Shown in pieces: positions 34,914 to 46,229 of a DNA stretch of 64,000 nt (positions are counted from its first letter, which is position 1; each line of letters starts with the position of its first letter). The notes under the pieces were generated by a model that saw only the letters and a list, made by a program, of their open reading frames with translations, ran no database searches and had not been told where the DNA came from. The position numbers and the translations under genes are program-made. Source of the stretch: Lepidodermella squamata (Eukaryota; Gastrotricha); assembly GCA_047495785.1 (NCBI GenBank), contig JBLDXI010000074.1, forward strand, positions 1-64,000. Direction: 5' to 3'.

Positions 34914-35100
34914 AGGGCTGGGTCGGCTAGCGGTTGTGGCTGCCTGTTGGGGCGGCAATGCTGCGACCAGCGTGGCTATCAGTCTTGTCTTTTTCTTCCA
35001 GCTGATGTTGAAGATTTACGCATAAGTCGACCAACTCGGACTTGCCCAGCTGCTGTAAGGCGATTTTCGGCAGCACCAGCTTATCATCATCGCTGGACAT
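34914..35100 (-). CDS. Exon 1 of a coiled-coil family copy (frame break)
   Basis: It begins MSSDDDKLVLPKIALQQLG, then KSELVDLCVNLQHQLEEKDK. The continuing family sequence (LIATLVAALPPQQAATTAS, then RPSP before the donor) lies in another frame, one base off. The exon is 187 nt where a phase-0 exon needs a multiple of three. The matching stretch at 33.6 kb (EEKDRLIGTLVA) shows which reading is ancestral. It may be a recent pseudogene or an assembly error. Confidence 0.55.
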
Positions 35101-35163
35101 TGTAGTTTGCAAGAAGCAAATAAAAAATGAAAGAAGCAAATCAAAGGACTGGCGCTGACAGCA

Positions 35164-35268
35164 TTATGGCATTTCGGGATATTTTGTTTGGGACGAGGCG
35201 GTCACGATCACCAGCGTCCCGCGGTCGACAATCGTGCGCTCCAAAATTTTGGTAGCGTCTCGTTCGAT
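35164..35268 (-). CDS. Last exon, coiled-coil family (type 2)
   Basis: 34 codons after CCGTTTCAG begin IERDATKILERTIVDRG and end SSQTKYPEMP, then TAA. It lies upstream of the exon 1 at 35100, so it belongs to a further copy whose first exons are not identified. Confidence 0.55.
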   Translation of the reverse strand: MERDATKILERTIVDRGTLVIVTASSQTKYPEMP

Positions 35269-35404
35269 CTGAAACGGCAAATAGCGTCGTAATTTCAAAA
35301 CATCATTCAAAAAAAATCACTGTTGAGTCAGCCATTTGCTTCGATTGAGTTCAATCGATTAGCTAAGTTCAATTTGGTCGAGGAAGATTCACGAATTACA
35401 ATCT

Positions 35405-35484
35405 CTATTCAATGTCGGCAATTGCTTTAAGCAGCTTCTCATCGAACTTTCCATCGATGAGCACCTTCTCGAGCATCTTTCAAT
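35405..35484 (-). pseudogene. Divergent last exon, coiled-coil family
   Basis: After TTATCATCTCAG comes ATTGAAAG, then a shifted frame reading KVLIDGKFDEKLLKAIADIE before TAG. It is 80 nt against 81 in the type 1 exons, a one-base loss that breaks the frame. Confidence 0.45.
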
Positions 35485-35766
35485 CTGAGATGATAAAGTG
35501 CGCTCAAGTGCAAAATAACCCAAAAAAACAATGAAGTTGTGGTGAATTTTAGCCTATGCCTGGAAATATACTAATACGAGATGAAGTTATTATGATTTGA
35601 TTTGACTTGCGTTTAAATGAAAATTCAAATTTTTTTATTTATTTCTAAAAAAATCTGATTAAACGCTAGAAAACTTGAAATGATACAAAAAGTTATTTGC
35701 GTAATTTTTGCGAGACATTTTTGTTTCTTTTCATGTCATTAAATTGTTTCATTTATTTATTCTTAG

Positions 35767-35916
35767 GCCAATCGAGCGATTCGAGTTATGCGATGTGCGA
35801 CCAGTCGAAACGTGCCGCCGCTGCTCGGCATCGTGAAGCGCGTCCACGACGCGGCCCAGTATCGCCTCGCCATGCGGACCGGTGACGAGAACATTTTCAT
35901 GGAATTTGAGCAATAG
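35767..35916 (+). CDS. Orphan last exon, unidentified
   Basis: After a strong acceptor (pyrimidine tract, TTCTTAG), 49 codons begin ANRAIRVMRCATSRNVP and end MEFEQ at TAG. An AATAAA follows at 36014-36019, as expected of a 3' end. The exon is compatible in phase with the possible donor at 31505 of the MSP-domain gene. If so, the minus-strand coiled-coil cluster would sit inside a 4.2-kb intron. No domain is recognised and the link is speculative. Confidence 0.4.
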   Translation, partial: ANRAIRVMRCATSRNVPPLLGIVKRVHDAAQYRLAMRTGDENIFMEFEQ

Positions 35917-36049
35917 TTGAACTGATTGCGCGATCTCTGTCTCTACCGATATCTCATTACTTATTCGCTTTTTTGTATTGTACTTGATTTTTCGCCGGTC
36001 GGCTAAACTTCGCAATAAACATGCTGCCATACAATTGTCGTGTTGTTTT

Positions 36050-36980
36050 TATTTTGGAAAAATGGGCGATGACTCATGAAAAATTCACCAGGACTATTCG
36101 GACTATCGGTGAATTTGCTGGGACATGTTTCGAAGCGGGAAAATCGATTTCCAGGCAGAAATAATCAGTTGGAATTGTGCACTCGAAATTGAGCTTTTTT
36201 GCGTCGTGGGAAAACTGAATCCACGCGCAATTTTAGACCAATGTTACGCCTCGGAACTAAAGCGTGTCGCATAATTTTTTTATAACAATTTATCGACTTT
36301 CCCAAAACCTTCTTCTACCTGAGTTATAAACGAAAAATTTAAAATTTACCGTAGAAAACCCAGAAATAACGCGATATGGTAATTTTCGGTTTTTCATCCG
36401 ATTATTTATTCCCTTTGACAAGTTAGATACTTAATATGTTTTCATGACATTTCAAATTTTTTTGGCCTTGGAAAAGGGCATCGTGCCTCATTTCTGGCTT
36501 GCCTACCCGTTTTCTGTGAATCTTTAACGCTTGGGACACAGCGTAAATTTCTGCCAGCCGTTTTTTTTTAATTTCTCATGACGTTTTTTTGTGACCGAAG
36601 TTCGCTTATTCCCCCGATCACTCTTACTGATGCACGAACCATTTTTCCTCTAAATATTTGGTAACCTAAATAGGCGCATTTTGTAGAGGGGTCACACGTC
36701 AGACATCGAGAAGTTTTCGCAAGCTCTGCTGTTAATCTGCTGTTATTTCTTTACGATTTATCTTAATTTTAAAATCGAGGGATTTTTTTTAATTTATTTA
36801 TGAATTTTAGACCCTTGTACAATGCTTACGTGTTTCGATTGCTCGCGCCAACACGTTATGGCGAACATGGCGAATCGCGAGCCAACAGATCGCGTGCTGT
36901 CATCACAACTGTTCGCCCGAGAAATTTTCCAAAAAATACCCCAAATTTTTCAAAACAGCTTCATCACTACTAACATACGG
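36050..36980. other. Gene-free stretch
   Basis: AT-rich. It includes the probable upstream region of the Ly6 gene; an acceptor-like TTTTAG near 36810 precedes an in-frame upstream ATG (36822). Confidence 0.4.
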
Positions 36981-36983
36981 AAA

Positions 36984-38595
36984 ATGCTACGTTTCATACC
37001 TATAAGCGCGGTACTTGTTGCGTTAGCCGCGTCACAGAGTGTCACAAATTCGGTTACCAAATCGCCGACAATTCCCGACTACGTCAACGTGGTCAATGGC
37101 GGGCTAGCTTCAAGCGCGTCGAAATCGAGCGGGAATTTCGGGAATTATGACTCGAACACAGCCTGGATTTTTACCTCAACACCGAAAATTGAGCCTTCAA
37201 CAACCATGGCAACCACACCTGCAACTACGACCACCTTAATAACTGCTGAAGCTTCCACTACATCTTCGATTTTAACCACAATAGATTCTACTACAACGCC
37301 TGTTTTGTTGGTTAATTCAACTGAACTAGTTTCGGACAACAACACCTCTACGACAAATGCTACTACTACTACTACTGCCATCGCTATTTCAACAACGACA
37401 TTGGTCGGTAATGAGACGATTGGTAATGATAGAATTATCATGAATGCAGCTGGCGATGTTACTACTGAGAAAATTTACGACGCAACTGCTGACATTTTGC
37501 CGACGCTTACGAGCAGCTCGGTCGCGGTAAAGCTCGGCGTCGTTGAGGAAAGCTCTGGATCAGGCGCGGCTGCTGTTGAAGAGGTGCCGGTATCTATTGG
37601 TGCTGGAGGTGGCCTGCCTGGTATGCCTGGTCTGCCTGGTATGGGTGGAGGAGCGGATATTCTCGGTAGTTTATTCGGAGGTGGTGGCGGTGGCCTTTTT
37701 GGTGGCGGAGCCGCTGGTGGTGACGAGGAAGGTAAGCTTGCGAGAGACAGCATTTCCGTTTTGAATTGATTCAAAATTCAAAATATTTGAAATTCGGTTC
37801 CGCCAACGGTAAATTTGATGATTTATTAGATAGCGATTTCAGTGTGCCCGATAATTCGACTTATATAAGATGCATACGATTGAAACAGCTACCCAAGGGT
37901 CCAAACTTCGGGCAAAACACGTTTTATAATTTTTTTAATCAACCTTTCGTCTGAAAAATCTGGAAAAAATGTGAACCTAGGGGCGACGATTCTGGATCGA
38001 CAGGTAAATTTTGAGAAATTTCGGAGTTCACCTTGATATTTAAGAAATAGGTGAAGAAACCGCTAAATTTGGACACATCATTTGCATAAGCTTAGGCCTT
38101 ACGCAAGTTGTATTCGAATTTGGTATTCGCAGTCTGTCTTCGAAATTTAAAATTTTAAGGAATTAATTTCTTAATTAATATTCATTTTCATTATTTCTAA
38201 CTCCTAATTTATTAGGCAACTTGAAGTGTTTTGCTTGCGAATCGTGCCCTGAAACTACGGATAAAATGCGGAAAGAAACTTGCCTCGATTTTTCGGCTCT
38301 TTGCGTGGTAAGTATGGAAAAATCACTTGAATTTCTCTAATTCTCTCGGAACTTTTCCACCTTAAAATAGACAAAAATTCACTACACAATGCGCCGCGGT
38401 AAGCTCTACTACGTCCGAAAGAGCCGATTCTGCGGCCCATCGTCCTGCCCACCCAGCTCATTGATGGCCCGGTTCCAATGCTGCTCCGGAGACCTGTGCA
38501 ATGGCTCAGCATCTCGCCATGACGCTAAACGAGTCGCTGTCGCGTTAGTCGCAGCTATCACCGCTCTTCTCGCGATTTTCCGCCAATCACGTTGA
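36984..38595 (+). CDS. Mucin-like, GPI-anchored Ly6/uPAR-domain protein
   Basis: Exons 36984-37731, 38216-38307 and 38371-38595 join in phases 1 and 0 and give 354 aa. The start at 36984 was chosen for its signal peptide (LRFIPISAVLVALAAS). A Thr/Ser-rich mucin-like stretch (TTTTLITAEASTT, many Thr runs) and a Gly-rich segment (GGGGGGLFGGGAAGG) follow. The last two exons encode a three-finger fold: CFACESC, several spaced Cys, and the closing CCSGDLCN typical of Ly6/CD59 domains. The end is hydrophobic (VAVALVAAITALLAIF), as expected for GPI attachment. The fold is well supported; ligand and role are unknown. An upstream in-frame ATG at 36822 would bury the signal peptide. Confidence 0.85.
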
Positions 38596-38875
38596 TGCAA
38601 CAAATTTCGGACATTTTAATCTTATACCATCACGTTTCTTTTCCTTTTTTGAAATTTTATCGTGGAAGAACATGTTTTCTACTCACACATACCTCATAAT
38701 ATACTGCTTATAAATTATTCTTAGTTGAAATAATGTGATTTTATCATCCTTGTCTAGAACGGATTGATAAGCTGATTTTAATAAAAAGAAGTGCGTCTTT
38801 AACTAGGTCAAAACTTGCCGATGTAATTTCACAATTTTTTTTATTAAAAATTCACTAGATTATAAAACCAATTTG

Positions 38876-41800
38876 CTACCGAAGTCGATTGGAAAGTTGG
38901 TGGAATAGACAGAACTGTAATAAAATACATGTCACAAATCTAGGCGCTAACAAAACACTGCCAGTGTTCTTCCTGCCCCACTGGCCTTTCGGACGCGGGG
39001 TCGGCTGCAAATCAATCACTCGCTCTTGTAAGGAATTGCCGTTATTCGAGCCGAATTTCCCGTCAGCTTTAACATCAGGCGACGGCACCGCTGTATCCGG
39101 CACATCGACGTCTTTGTCAATATTGGCCAATAAATTGCCTGTTGATGAAGATTCAGTCATGTCATTGCCCTGGTAGTAGTAGACCTCGGGCGTTTCGATT
39201 GGCAGGGTGTTTGCAAGGGAGGGAGGTATCATTGGAAACGGGCTAGAAACAGTTGGCGCAACGAGGGGCGGAGGTAAAACAGCGTCATTTTCAGCATCTT
39301 CTTGCTGAGCTTCAGATATTATCTCCGGATCTGATAGCACATTAGTTTCTTCGATTGCCGGCGCTGGTGCAGTTGTAGTCGTCTGTGTAGTTGATGTCGA
39401 TGCAGTTGTAGTAGCCATTTTTGCGAAGTTTTCGTCGTACATGAAAATTAGGTCACGGCATTTTATGAGAGGTTCCAAGAATGAAGTAGGCCGGATGAGT
39501 TCGAAAAGTGACAAGTCGACGCCGATTTTAAGCTCGGCTGATGTCGATTCTCGATAGCCGTTGCCAGCAATACCATAGGAATTCGTGGATCTAGAAAAGT
39601 TGACAAATTATTTTAGAAAATTAATATAGAACGATGAGACCAATGGTGTCTTGATTTTTCGAAATTTTAAGTTAAGATAGGTATGGAAAATTGGTATAAC
39701 TTGAACTTGGTTCCAAGGTATAGAAACTTGGCGAAATTACACTTGGAGAAACTATAACTAGTATCGATTTCATGTATCAGTTTTGTAAATCAGTGATTTT
39801 CTTATTGATATGCGAAGTAGAAGCCCTAACTTTAGGGTTCCAGCTCTAATTGGAGGCTCCGGAAATGGATTTTCTTTTCCAAAAAATGGTTTCTCGAGTT
39901 TCCTTATTGTTTCCTTAATATTGCCACGCCTAGCCGAGAGATTCGTCAGTATGGGAATTATCTTAAAAGCCGATATCGATTCCAAGTATCGATTTTAGAA
40001 ATTTGTGATTTTTCAGTAATCAGGCATCTTGGTGGCCAATACTGAAAAGGTTACTACTGAGCTGATCGAGCCTAGTTGCCCAACTACGAAATTTGTCTAA
40101 CGGGATCTTCACGAATAAGGAAATAAAAAATCCCATTAGTATCCGTGTAGTATCCTAGTAAAAAAAAATCAAAAGCAAAAAATTAGAAAATGTGTTGCTA
40201 GGGCCCTTTAAATTAATGCCGGAACTTGTAAAAACTTCCTAAATGTTTGCTTATTTTTTCGAATTTTTTTTGAAAGCTTAGCTTACAGTTTAGATAAATG
40301 ATTTAATTATTATCAAGCTTCCCATTTTTTTATCAATAGTTTGTAGATTTTAGTAAATTTATACATTTTCGGCGGAAAGATTTCAGAAGAATGAATTCAA
40401 ATTGTGATGATTTCTATGCAAAAATACTGTCACATTTCACTTACATTGCAGACGGGGCCATAAGTGAAGGTGAAAGCGGCCTCTTGCTCTGCGCGTCGCC
40501 CACGTACAAAAAAGTCGCTCGATTAATCGCATCAATCGACGTCTCTAGCCTAATAAGCTGCAGCTCCTCAGTTGGCACCCGAATGCCAATCGCCAGACAC
40601 CCACCAGTCGGCGACACATCCTGCCACTCATGCAACCGCCACCGACTCGCCCTGCCACAATTTCCACCATGACTATACTCACTCAGGGTGGTCACAGCCT
40701 GGAAATTCCGAGGCCTAATACGGGCCCAATTCGTGTTGAACAAATAAGCAGCGCCGAACGGGGTCGTTGTATTCCGGCTGTTTCGATAAACCTTCGACTC
40801 AGCACTCGGGAAGGCGTTGTAGATACCCCGAACCAGCCGAAAATCTCCCCCGATTTCAACGTCATAAGTCGGAATACTACACAACGGGTCTTCGTAGTAC
40901 TGGAACAAACCTCGGAACAACGCGGCAGAAACTTCGCTGAAAATGATTTGCCGCATCAAAAACACGCCATAGGGCCGGGTTTCGCATCTTGTAGACACCC
41001 AGCGTTCGCTATTTTTGATGGTTTCATCGTACATTCTAACACTAGGCACGGGCTTGGGTCGTAGATTCGGCATTAGAAAGCTCGCATCAGGCGCCGAAAT
41101 TCTCAGGTTATTCAGGCGAGTTTCCAGTGACATTGCGCTGACGAAAAATTTCGAATAACAATTTTCTTCAATGTCATTCTGGCCCAAGGCGGCGCAGAGT
41201 GGGCACAAATGGGCGATGAAACTCTGCGATTTGTACTGGATTAGCAGATTAGCGGCGTACATTGACGGCTTGTAGTTGAGTTCGCCGAAAATTCCTCGGA
41301 AAATTTGGCCCGTTTTCAACACGGCAATTTCGCTCCAGTTTCGATCGCCGTTATTTTCGTCGATATTTTCGTGGAAAACGCGCCGTTTGTCGACGCGCAG
41401 TAGCAGCAGTTCGTCGATGTTGAAGCCGGCTTTTTTCAGGCAGTCGAGCCGGTCAATGTTTTTGCTGCGTTCCGCTTCGTCGACGATGCGCTGCACGGGC
41501 CGGCTGTTGACGGGCTCTGGCGGCCAGCGGAACATGTCCGGCGTCTGGTCGATTTCGTTGTACATTTCGAACACGACCAAATTGCTGTCTGTTATACTAG
41601 CGTTTTTCGCTAGAATTGGTAATTGTTGGGCGAGATGTGGCCACAACCTAGGAAAAGAAATTCGAATTTTAAATCAAAATTATGAAAAAATTAAAAATTA
41701 ATATTAAAATTGTTCTAATTAAAATAAAATTTAATAACAAAAATGGAAATTTTACAGGTGCAAACAGGGTCAAAAGTTGGTCACGCGATCTCGCCCGATG

Positions 41801-43114
41801 TCACACTTGAGTGATTTTATATCGAAAACGGCTGGGAAGCCGCTTTCGAAGGAAAAGCTTGTCATCACGGTGAGATCTATTATCCCTCGGTGAACAAAAT
41901 TCAGAATGAGTTTCTAAATTGTTGGGAATTTCATAATTAATTAAAAAATAATTAGTATAAATAGTCGTAAAATTCCTTTTATATGCCTTTTAGACACCCT
42001 GAGGTTGTGGTCACCCTAAAAATTATTCAACTGAGAATGAGATGTGGAAGAAAAAATAGAAAGAATAAATAATTTAAAAAATGTTTTTTAGAATTAATTT
42101 ATAAAATTTGGAAAATAATTTTATAGTTATTATTACCTGCCCATGTTGCATGACGGCCTAAATCTGGCCGCTTTTCGTTCCCGCCGCGTCTCCTCATCCT
42201 CACCGGCGTCTTCATCCTCGACCGTCACACCCTGATCATCCCCGCTCGCCATTGTCGTAGTCGGTTGATCGAACAACACGGCCTGGGTTAGGGTTTCCTC
42301 GCCATCGACCGACGACGGGGTGACATGAAGCGGCTGTTGGATGGAAAAGACGCTGTAGTTACTCGCTAGAAATGCCGACGCGTTGAAAACGGTTATCGAA
42401 ACGCGGAAGACGTTTATCTCGGCCTCTTCACCGCCAGGGGTCGACGAGAAAAATTGACGTGAGGGTGATTGGACCACAGTAATCTCACCCTGAAAATCGC
42501 AAAAAAATCAGAAAAATTTGTGAAAAAACTTCACTTCTAAAATATGTTGAGGATTTTTTTTATTTTAAAATTTTATTTAGAAATTAATAAATTATTATCC
42601 GCTGAATTACCTCAGCATTAAATGCGAAAATCGGTATTTTACAACCCGGATCGGCGAATTTGAAGTGTATAGACCGGAAAAACAGCCGCGATGATATCTG
42701 GTTCCACTCACTGCCGTAACTCGGGTTAGGCGGGATCGGATTTTCGTTGTCCTGTGAGGTCGTGTAAAACACATAGCGCCGGTACGTGAACTCAGGCCCA
42801 GGCGCTATTTCGCACCGCATCGACGTCCAAATGCCGTTTAGAGACGCGACAAATTTAGCTGAATCTGTGCCCGAAGCGGGTGAGGGCAGGGAGTTTGAGG
42901 CTAGAAGGGGTGAGTTGATAGCTGTGGCGCATTGCTTAGCGCTCTGGTCGTCTTTATCGGTTATTAGCGGGGCGGTAACCGGGGAGCCGGCCGGCGGAAC
43001 CCCGTCTCCCGAATCATCTGCGAGTGGGTTAAACTGGTATGTCCTAGTTTTTGCCTCTTCGATTAGGAAATCAGCGATTAATGCCAAAATGACTACAAAT
43101 CGTGGCGATATCAT
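38876..43114 (-). CDS. APCDD1: APCDD1-like secreted/membrane Wnt antagonist
   Basis: Exons 43114-42611, 42489-42137, 41647-40445 and 39590-38876 join in phases 0, 2 and 2 and give 924 aa. A signal peptide (FVVILALIADFL) is present. Two APCDD-type domains are recognisable. The first starts LNGIWTSMRCEIAPGPEF (about residue 92). The second starts near residue 500 as ERWVSTRCETRPYGVFLMR, with FQYYEDPLCSIPTYDVE, GGNCG and TGGCLAIGIRVP. A CPLCAALG motif lies between them. Vertebrate APCDD1 is a membrane glycoprotein that binds Wnt and LRP5 and dampens signalling. Here the protein is much longer, with an acidic insert and a Thr/Pro-rich, acidic C-tail ending in a weakly hydrophobic stretch (RFVTCILLQFCLF), so the anchoring is uncertain. 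Confidence 0.9.
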
Positions 43115-43129
43115 AATACTTCCTAGATA

Positions 43130-45160
43130 ATAATAAAAATTAGGTTAATTAAATTTTCTAGGTTAAACTAATAAAGAGAAAAGGATCCTCATTGCAGGAA
43201 AATGGGTCGATAATTTTTTCTGTTGACCCAAATCAATAACCAATTTTCCACACCCACTCGTACAAATTGTGAATGAATAATCGATAAAATGAAGGAGTGT
43301 CCCGTTTAAGATAAAAGTTGTTGGCTATGTATAGACTTGTTTTCCCTAACCTAAAGTGCGGTATCAGAAAAAGATGGTTTGATGAGTAAAAATATGAAAA
43401 AATGTCCGATTTTTCTGGAACGGGAGTTTGAAATTGCCCGTACGATGGAAGGATGAAAACGGGCTGTAGTTATCTTAAAAATCTTGAAAAAATCATAAAA
43501 TATATAAATTTTTATTGAAGCTCATCAGCAGCAAAAATCAACCCAAAAATCCGAAATTTGTACTTGAATATGCGTAGCAATTAGCATTTTCTAATCACTA
43601 TAATTGTATGGGAATCCGTAATGCGAAATTCGAAAATACTGCATATTTTTAGGAACTCGTAAATTACAATAATAGTTATTGTTTGTTTATCGTAAAAACA
43701 AAAATCTGATGGTAAAAGCAGAGATATAAAATAAGTGCAGTTAAATTGGCCAAAACAAATATTTATTTTTAAGTGAAAAGATATTTCGAAAAAATTTGCA
43801 AAATATTTAACGATTATCAAGGACAATGGGGGCGCGTTAGCGGCGCGGCGAGTGTTAAAAAAGATTTCGCCGGCTATTTTTATTCGGCCGCGCCTGTTTT
43901 GTTTTTCGATAATATATCAGCAGAGACCAAGGCGACGATGAAGAAACGCCAGTTGATGGCAATAATAATAATAATAATACAGTGACGAAGATGATGACGA
44001 TGATGAGTTGTTATTTTTCTACTGTCATTATTTGACCATTACCAAATTTTCAGCGATAAAAAGGCGCGCAATTCGATCTCTCACGAGACGCACAACTTGT
44101 TGCGCATGTTATATATTGCGGCTATGATTCGCGCACTAAGATTGGGTTATATACGCCTTAGATGACGGCAAAAAAAGCTGGGAGATTTACGACCCCAACA
44201 GTTCGGTCCCAGTGGCCTGGCTAGAGACAATTATTGCTTATATATTTGAAACATAGAAATAAAAAATCAACAAAGCACGCAATTTTTTGCACCCATATAT
44301 AAAATTGCGGTCGTCGAAATTTATGCTAATAGAGGTGCACTGTATAATAAAAATTCGCGCGCGTTTAGACCTCATTATTGCGGATGTTGCGTAACACCCC
44401 ACGCGCGCGACTTTTGACAAGGAAATTGCGCAACGGTGAGAAGATAAAAACGCGCTTCTGATTAGCGCGCCTTTCTCTCTGTGAACTGCAGCCGTGTTAT
44501 TTATTTGTTGTTCGGTCGACGGCTGAGTGGCAACTCGCGCCGGCTTATCGGGCGCCTACTTTACGCGCGTAAGGTCGTAGGCAGTTCTTGATGGCAGTTC
44601 CGTGTTATATTCGCGCGCTTAAATAAACGATGATGATTGAGGAGCGATAACGATGAACAGCGCGCGTAAATTTGACATTTAGCCATTGCGATTAACGCAA
44701 GCGATGGAACCCAATATCCCCCTAGTTGGCGAAAACTAATTGCTCGCAAAAAATACTGAATTCGCTTGGTTGTAAGTTGATCGAAATACGCTGATTGGAA
44801 AGGAGAGTTTTGTCAACATCAGAGTTTTGATCGGGAATTGCGTGATTGAACAAAGTATTAGGGATCAATGAACGACCGAAAAAAGCTCATGGGACACGCT
44901 TCGATGGATGGACGAGGAAAGCTAAAGAGAGGCACCTGCGAAACCTTCGAAATATTCTTGTGAATTTCCTCTGCGAGAGATGGAAATTCAACCTTTCTAT
45001 CAAAGCCAATCTACTTCAATATTTCGTTGATTTTTGATACGATATTTGCCGATTGCTTGACGAAGATAACCGAATTGTTTGGCCATCAAGCGGTTTACCG
45101 AGGTGAAATTTACGAAAAAATTAAAATTTCTAATTTCTAACCAGGCTTCCATTGGAAAAG
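43130..45160. other. Gene-free stretch
   Basis: Contains an AAT microsatellite near 43960-43979. No gene is supported. Confidence 0.4.
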
Positions 45161-45165
45161 CTATT

Positions 45166-45985
45166 TGCAAAATCGATATTAGAAATCGATGCGTGGGGCA
45201 TAGATTGCATTATCTCTAGCAGAATACGCAAAAAGAGCGAGAGATCTTCAGTTGATCCTCTACAATTGAAAATTGGAGGACTCAAACGGGCCGGAATATT
45301 GTATAGTCAAAACCGCATTTCGAAGAATGGTTTTGATACTGATCAGGAAAGCCATCAGAAATTATTGCCGGAGAAAAAACAAATGATAACTGTCAAAAAT
45401 CAAGCGATATTTTATTGCCGTATTCTCCGAAAGCAAACACTAAGCCGAAATGAGAGCACACCACACATTTATGCGAAAATCAGCTCATAGAGGCACTTTT
45501 TCCTGAATTCATAGTGATTTTTGGTGATGGTTTCTGTTTGATTACGTATTATTGCTGCTGTTGTTAGATCAGAAGAAGTCGACTCCTGGCCGCCGACCAT
45601 GGCCGAGTCGGCGTAGCTGGGCGAGGCAGCCGAAGAGCAAATAGTCGCCGGAGAAGGTCGAGTACTCGCCGGCGATCGAACTGCCGCGGTACAGCAAAAC
45701 GTAGACTTCATCGCCGCGCCGCAACTGCCCAACGTAATTGGCTACCTGTGCGTGTTTTTTATTTACAAAAGAATTAATTATAAAATAATCGAAAATCTCG
45801 CATCGGTCAATTGATAATGACATTCATTCTGTTGGCTGAAAACTATTTTTTTCAGCCAAAAATAAACGATAAAACACGAAGGATGAAAACGTGGAAACAA
45901 TTATTTTATATATAATTCAAATTTTTTTAATACTCTACTTATACCGATCCTCCGTCGAGGCGTACTGGGTTACATCATGATAGGA
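45166..45985 (-). pseudogene. Duplicate of the C1q gene 3' end
   Basis: The block matches 49405-50193: downstream flank, last exon, last intron and about 45 bp of exon 2. The last-exon copy (45745-45569) keeps VANYVGQLRRGDEVYVLLYR and the STFSG motif. It then carries a 3-bp insertion and an 11-bp deletion, which changes the C-terminal frame. No collagen or signal exon is present. It may be a pseudogene, or could in principle be spliced as an alternative end for another transcript. Confidence 0.8.
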
Positions 45986-46229
45986 TGGCCTCCACACAGC
46001 CCGCTATTTTTTTATACCTGTTCAGGCTTCCTTTATACCTCATTTCATTAGAGTGAATGTAATCTGTTTGATGTTGGTGAACACCGTTGCAGCATGTGAA
46101 ATTAAGCGTTTTAGACTTCAATAATTCTCATATCATTTTATTCGAATCCGTTGCGCCAAGTGAAAACATGATTTTTTATAGTTACAGATTGTTATTAAAA
46201 ACGGATGAATGGAACGAGACGGTTATAGC

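Noticed and set aside
34630-35025. Plus-strand Cys/Leu-rich ORFs over the heptad repeat
   Set aside because: They are the complement of the KEQQ/AAKEQ repeat; the minus-strand reading matches sister genes.
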